From Lachnospiraceae oral taxon 107 str. F0167 (GTDB lineage Bacteria > Bacillota > Clostridia > Lachnospirales > Lachnospiraceae), in the NCBI GenBank assembly GCA_000209465.1, contig GL890585.1:145143-209142 (forward strand): a stretch of 64,000 bases of DNA. Direction: 5' to 3'. Position numbers and translations under genes: made by a program. The notes under the pieces were generated by a model. That model worked only from the letters and a program-made list of their open reading frames with translations. It searched no databases and had not been told where the DNA came from. Shown here in pieces: positions 60,418 through 64,000 of this stretch (its first letter is position 1; the number at the start of each line of letters is the position of its first letter).

Positions 60418-61427
60418 AAACTGTTTCCTGCCCTTCTAAGTAATGATAAAAATAGAGGAGCACCTATTACAGCAGTAAGTATTGAAACAGGAATCTCCGT
60501 TACCGCCACACTTCTGGATAAAGTATCTACCAAAAGCAAGAAGGTTGCTCCGATGGATATGGATGCAGGTATGACTTTTGATGTATCACTTCCAAAAAGC
60601 ATTCTGCATATATGTGGAATCAAAAGTCCTACCCAGCCTATCTGCCCACACATGGAAACGACAGAAGAAGTGATCATGGCTGAACAGATAATAACGGTCA
60701 TACGCATATAGCGTATATTCATACCCAAAGACTTAGCCTCATCCTCGGTAAGACTAAGCACATTCATCTTCCAACGTATTAAAAGAAGTATTGATACTGC
60801 AATCAATATAGATGGAGTACCAAGTATAATACTTTTATAGTTGGAAGTGTATAAACTCCCCATCAGCCAATATGTGATACTGGGAAGAATCTCTTCAGTA
60901 TCCGCCACATATTTGACCAATGAAACCATAGCCTGGAATAGTGAGCTTATTACCAGACCTGATAAGATGAGCATTATTGTTTTCTTTGCACCTCTTATAT
61001 CAGCAAGAATATAAGTCAGGAAACATGCTAAAAGACCGAAACATAAGGCACTGAATTGTACTGTAATCATATTGGATCTAAAAAGCAATGCCAATGCGGC
61101 ACCAAAACTTGCTCCCGATGCTACTCCCAAGGTATCCGGAGAGACCAAAGGATTGGAGAAGACAGCCTGTAAGCCGACCCCCGCAACTGCAAGACCTCCA
61201 CCACATATCATGGCAAGGATTATTCTTGGCAGACGCATATTTATAAGTACACTGTACTCATTTGCCGCAACGGATTCCTTTCCGTTTGTGATAATGGAAT
61301 AAAGGATTTTGATACCGTCAAAAAGACTTAGAGAAAATCTTCCCACTCCTAAGCATATTCCTGCTACTATAAGAGGAAATGTAATTAAACCTATAATAAA
61401 TATAAGTTTTTCACCCATAGTTTTCAA
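60414..61427 (-). CDS. Iron-complex-type ABC transporter permease (FecCD family)
   Basis: A permease of about 337 aa with nine or ten hydrophobic segments. FecCD signatures are 'INMRLPRIILAMICGGGLAV', 'QAVFSNPLVSPDTLGVASGA', 'SITYWLMGSL' and 'GQIGWVGLLIPHICRMLFGS'. A single permease gene implies a homodimer. The start is not certain: TTG at 61427 is six bases after GGAGG, while the ATG at 61433 is only one base after it. First gene of the operon. Confidence 0.92.
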   Translation of the reverse strand: MKTMGEKLIFIIGLITFPLIVAGICLGVGRFSLSLFDGIKILYSIITNGKESVAANEYSVLINMRLPRIILAMICGGGLAVAGVGLQAVFSNPLVSPDTLGVASGASFGAALALLFRSNMITVQFSALCFGLLACFLTYILADIRGAKKTIMLILSGLVISSLFQAMVSLVKYVADTEEILPSITYWLMGSLYTSNYKSIILGTPSILIAVSILLLIRWKMNVLSLTEDEAKSLGMNIRYMRMTVIICSAMITSSVVSMCGQIGWVGLLIPHICRMLFGSDTSKVIPASISIGATFLLLVDTLSRSVAVTEIPVSILTAVIGAPLFLSLLRRAGNSL

Positions 61428-61496
61428 ATACATACCTCCCTACATATAATTTAGTAGTAAGAAAAACATTGTACGTATTGAAATTCCTCTTATTAA

Positions 61497-61525
61497 ACTA
61501 TACTAAAATAGTAGGAATAAGTAAA
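61497..61525 (-). promoter_or_regulatory. Promoter of the iron-complex-type ABC operon
   Basis: On the minus strand TTTACT (61525-61520), 17 bp spacer, TATAGT (61502-61497). A small palindrome TACTA-AAA-TAGTA lies in the spacer region (61501-61513) and is an operator candidate. No standard Fur box was recognised. Confidence 0.6.
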
Positions 61526-61723
61526 CACATTGAAAAAATAATTTAAAATGAATTATTTACGACAAAGTCGTGAAAGTGGCTAGGGTTCACACAATAAATA
61601 TATTTAAATTAATTTTAATTTAAATATTATGCCATGAATAACTCGAATTTTAGTATAAATTTTATAAAAAATATGATATTTTTAAATTATAAAATATTGA
61701 ATAAGGAGGGGTAGTAGATAAAA

Positions 61724-63550
61724 ATGCATAAAAATAAAACTACATTATTTGAGATTACATGTTCTTTTCTTTTGGTTATCACTTTTTCCAGCCTGGTGTT
61801 GGGGGTGTATTGCTTTAATACTTTAGGTCAATATATTAGTCGGCAAATTGATTTTTACCAAGAGCAAAACCTAAAGCAAATCGGAAAAAACCTGGACAGC
61901 TATGGTGAGAATATTCAAACGGCTCAGCGTATTCTTACAGGCATGGTAATAGAACAGGAATTGTTTCAAAAGGGTACAGGAAGCAGAGGGCAAAAAAATG
62001 CACTGTATTCACAGAATATTGAAAATGTATTAAGAAACATACGTAGAACCAGTCCTATCATCAGCAATATTTTCATGGTATATGATGGAGGCTCCTATAC
62101 ATCCGGCAGCTTTTTTTCCAAGGAGATTCTGGTACAAAAGCCATGGTATCAGGAGGTGTTTTTATCCGGGGAAAATACGGTTACGGTACAGCGACATAAG
62201 GCGGACTATCAGGTGTTTTTTGGTGAGGGACCTGAGGTGATTTCCCTGGTCAAAAAGATTATCAGTCCAAATGACGCCAAAACTATAATTGGTGTGATTA
62301 TGGTGGATTTGGATGCTCGTTTACTGGAGGAGACTCTTGGCAGTCACACATTTGATGATGATCATTTGATACTTTTACGCAGCAGTGACGGAGAGCTTTT
62401 GGAAAGTGCCTGTGGGGAAGGAAACTATACGCAGGAGGATATAAAAAAAGTTGTAAAATGTCTGGATAGTGAAACCGGTGTAGAGCAAGGCGGATTTTTG
62501 AAAGAATTTTCTTTGTACCGATATGGAGTGGAAAGTTATGACTGGAAGCTTGAGGCTGTGGTTTCTAAGGAAAATTTCAGGAGTCGGTTTTTAATAGCAG
62601 GGGGAACCTTTGTGGGGATTACCCTTTTAACATTGCTTTTTTCAGCTGTACTTTCCTATTTGTTGGCCAGAAGAATAACCCGCCCCATGCAAAGGCTTTT
62701 GACCCATATGGAAGAGTTTTCAAGAGGTGATTTTTATGTTCGGGCAAAAGAGGAGGGGAATAGGGATATTTTGGCTTTATCCGGAGGGTTTAACAAGATG
62801 TCCCGGCGTATCAGGCACTTAATGGAGGACTTAAGGATTAAGGAACATGAAAGTGCTAATGCAAGGCTGAGGGAACTACAGGCCCAGATTAATCCTCATT
62901 TTCTTTATAATACTCTGGAAACTATTCGCAGTCTGGCTCTTCGAAACGGTGTGGAAAGTATTGCCGATATAGCCAAGTCTATGGCTTTGATTTTCCGCTA
63001 TTGTATCAACAGCCGAGATGAGGTGGTAACCTTAAGAGAGGAGCTGGCACATGTAAAAAGCTATATTAATATTCAAAAAATACGTTATAAAAACCGATTG
63101 CAGGTATATTTTTATGTGGATGATGAATTGTTGGATAACTGCATCATTAAGATTTTGGTGCAACCTCTGGTGGAAAACGCTATTTATCATGGTATTGATC
63201 AAAAAAGAGAAGGTGGGAAAATTTCCATAGTTTGTCACAAATCACTTAAAGGAGTGGAAATTGCTGTGGAAGATAATGGTATGGGAATGAAGCCGGAGGT
63301 ATTGCGCAGTTTACAAAAACAGTTGTATGAGTGTCAGGGTGAGAATTTGGGAGAGAGCATAGGTCTGAAAAATGTGCATTCAAGGCTGAAGCTTTACTAT
63401 GGCAGAGAAAGGGGGTTGCATATAGAAAGTGTATACGGACAGGGAACCAGGGTTTCCTTTGATATTCCATCGGTAATGTACAGTGAAGAAAACAGACGGA
63501 AGGAAATGCAGACCGGCAGTATATTTGCAGAAAGGAGGGAAGATGTTTAA
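61724..63550 (+). CDS. YesM-type sensor histidine kinase
   Basis: Membrane sensor kinase, 608 aa. A first transmembrane helix (about 10-35), an extracytoplasmic sensor of about 260 residues of the Cache-like type, a second helix (about 292-316), then HAMP ('RRITRPMQRLLTHMEEFSRG'), the phosphoacceptor block 'QAQINPHFLYNTLETIRSLA' and the ATPase domain 'QPLVENAIYHGIDQKREGGK' with 'VEDNGMGMKPEV'. GGAGGGG precedes the ATG. It overlaps the response-regulator gene by eight bases. Codon choice (many CGT, CGC, CGG arginines, ACC and CTG) differs clearly from the AGA-rich neighbours, suggesting transfer from another genome. Confidence 0.93.
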   Translation: MHKNKTTLFEITCSFLLVITFSSLVLGVYCFNTLGQYISRQIDFYQEQNLKQIGKNLDSYGENIQTAQRILTGMVIEQELFQKGTGSRGQKNALYSQNIENVLRNIRRTSPIISNIFMVYDGGSYTSGSFFSKEILVQKPWYQEVFLSGENTVTVQRHKADYQVFFGEGPEVISLVKKIISPNDAKTIIGVIMVDLDARLLEETLGSHTFDDDHLILLRSSDGELLESACGEGNYTQEDIKKVVKCLDSETGVEQGGFLKEFSLYRYGVESYDWKLEAVVSKENFRSRFLIAGGTFVGITLLTLLFSAVLSYLLARRITRPMQRLLTHMEEFSRGDFYVRAKEEGNRDILALSGGFNKMSRRIRHLMEDLRIKEHESANARLRELQAQINPHFLYNTLETIRSLALRNGVESIADIAKSMALIFRYCINSRDEVVTLREELAHVKSYINIQKIRYKNRLQVYFYVDDELLDNCIIKILVQPLVENAIYHGIDQKREGGKISIVCHKSLKGVEIAVEDNGMGMKPEVLRSLQKQLYECQGENLGESIGLKNVHSRLKLYYGRERGLHIESVYGQGTRVSFDIPSVMYSEENRRKEMQTGSIFAERREDV

Positions 63551-64000
63551 AGCTGTTATTGTGGATGATGAGGAGGATATACGTTATTTGATTCGATATT
63601 TGGTGGAAAAAAGTAAGCACAAGGTAGAAATTGTGGGGGAGGCTAATGATGCCCTGAGCGGTATTGCTCTTTGTGAAAAACTAAAGCCGGAGATCCTTTT
63701 TGCAGACATACGTATGCCGGGGATGGAAGGGCTGGAGATGATAGGGAGGATTAAGCAAAGTTTGCCGGATATGCAATCTATTATTATCAGTGGTTATAGC
63801 TATTTTTCCTATGCACAGGAGGCATTGCACAGAGGAGTTGCTGCGTATTTATTAAAGCCTTTGGAGGAGGATTTGTTGGAGGAGGCTCTTAAAAAGGTAC
63901 AGAGGATTTTGGAGACTAAACAAAAAGAACTTCTGCATCAAAAGAGAATAAATGCAGAGTTAAAAAAGCTTCAAAGTTATTTGGAGACTCCAAGGGATAC
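63543..64000 (+). CDS. Response regulator, YesN-like (3' end cut by the window)
   Basis: The reading frame starts at ATG 63543 after GGAGGGA and runs off the window after 152 codons. The receiver domain is complete: 'VIVDDEEDI' acidic pocket, phosphoacceptor Asp55 in 'ILFADIRMPGMEG', and Lys in 'YLLKPLEED'. A coiled-coil-like Lys/Glu/Leu stretch follows from about residue 118, as in YesN-type regulators, and a C-terminal AraC domain is expected beyond the edge. It overlaps the kinase gene by eight bases and shares its foreign-looking codon use. Confidence 0.9.
   Translation, partial: MFKAVIVDDEEDIRYLIRYLVEKSKHKVEIVGEANDALSGIALCEKLKPEILFADIRMPGMEGLEMIGRIKQSLPDMQSIIISGYSYFSYAQEALHRGVAAYLLKPLEEDLLEEALKKVQRILETKQKELLHQKRINAELKKLQSYLETPRD

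Overview
The window looks like chromosome from a low-GC anaerobic Firmicute, most probably a Lachnospiraceae-type Clostridia. Evidence: AT-rich intergenic DNA, AGA/AGG-dominated arginine usage, clear TTGACA/TATAAT promoters with 16-17 bp spacers, AGGAGG-type ribosome sites, an anaerobic class III ribonucleotide reductase, and many lipoprotein-dependent ABC systems. GC content was judged by eye, not computed. There are no rRNA or tRNA genes, CRISPR arrays, insertion sequences or phage genes.

Layout. 1-1700: end of a methionine ABC operon (metI, metQ). 1913-9544: a fructan/sucrose-type locus, with a LacI regulator, a YesL protein and an unidentified membrane-anchored protein on the minus strand, divergent from a CUT1 ABC importer and a GH32 beta-fructosidase; the second permease is frameshifted. 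9608-12736: PadR-DUF2812 and TetR-MATE pairs. 12766-17619: tcdA, an AGCS symporter, then a redox group (thioredoxin, thioredoxin reductase, glutathione peroxidase, OhrR). 17694-20189: a small ORF, a NUDIX hydrolase, a DinJ-YafQ toxin-antitoxin pair and a secreted CAP protein with wall-binding repeats. 20250-23394: polar amino-acid ABC operon. 23420-24508: DUF421/DUF3290 pair. 24637-29698: nickel/peptide-type ABC operon on the minus strand. 29751-38990: an FMN hydroxyacid dehydrogenase, nrdD under an NrdR box, a TetR plus FNR-like reductase with paired operators, tyrS, then aroF-nrdG and a papain/C39-like protein. 39057-44398: LytS/YesN-type two-component system and a TRAP transporter. 44482-47587: GlcNAc/glucose-type PTS (EIICB, EIIA) with a BglG/LicT antiterminator and a textbook RAT/terminator leader. 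47876-48275: a small DUF3221-like exported protein. 48525-58391: a complete L-arabinose operon (CUT2 ABC transporter, araA, araD, FGGY kinase, AraR-type regulator). 58390-61525: iron-complex-type ABC transporter on the minus strand. 61724-64000: a second YesM/YesN-type two-component system, cut by the window edge, with codon usage unlike the rest.

Together the genes describe a carbohydrate- and amino-acid-scavenging anaerobe in which nearly every transporter sits beside its own regulator. I did not find a convincing wholly new system. The most unusual items are the LacI-YesL-membrane protein module, the frameshifted sugar permease, the TetR/FNR-like locus with two matching inverted repeats, the papain-like protein overlapping nrdG, hairpins placed directly after two binding-protein genes, and the foreign-looking two-component system at the right edge.
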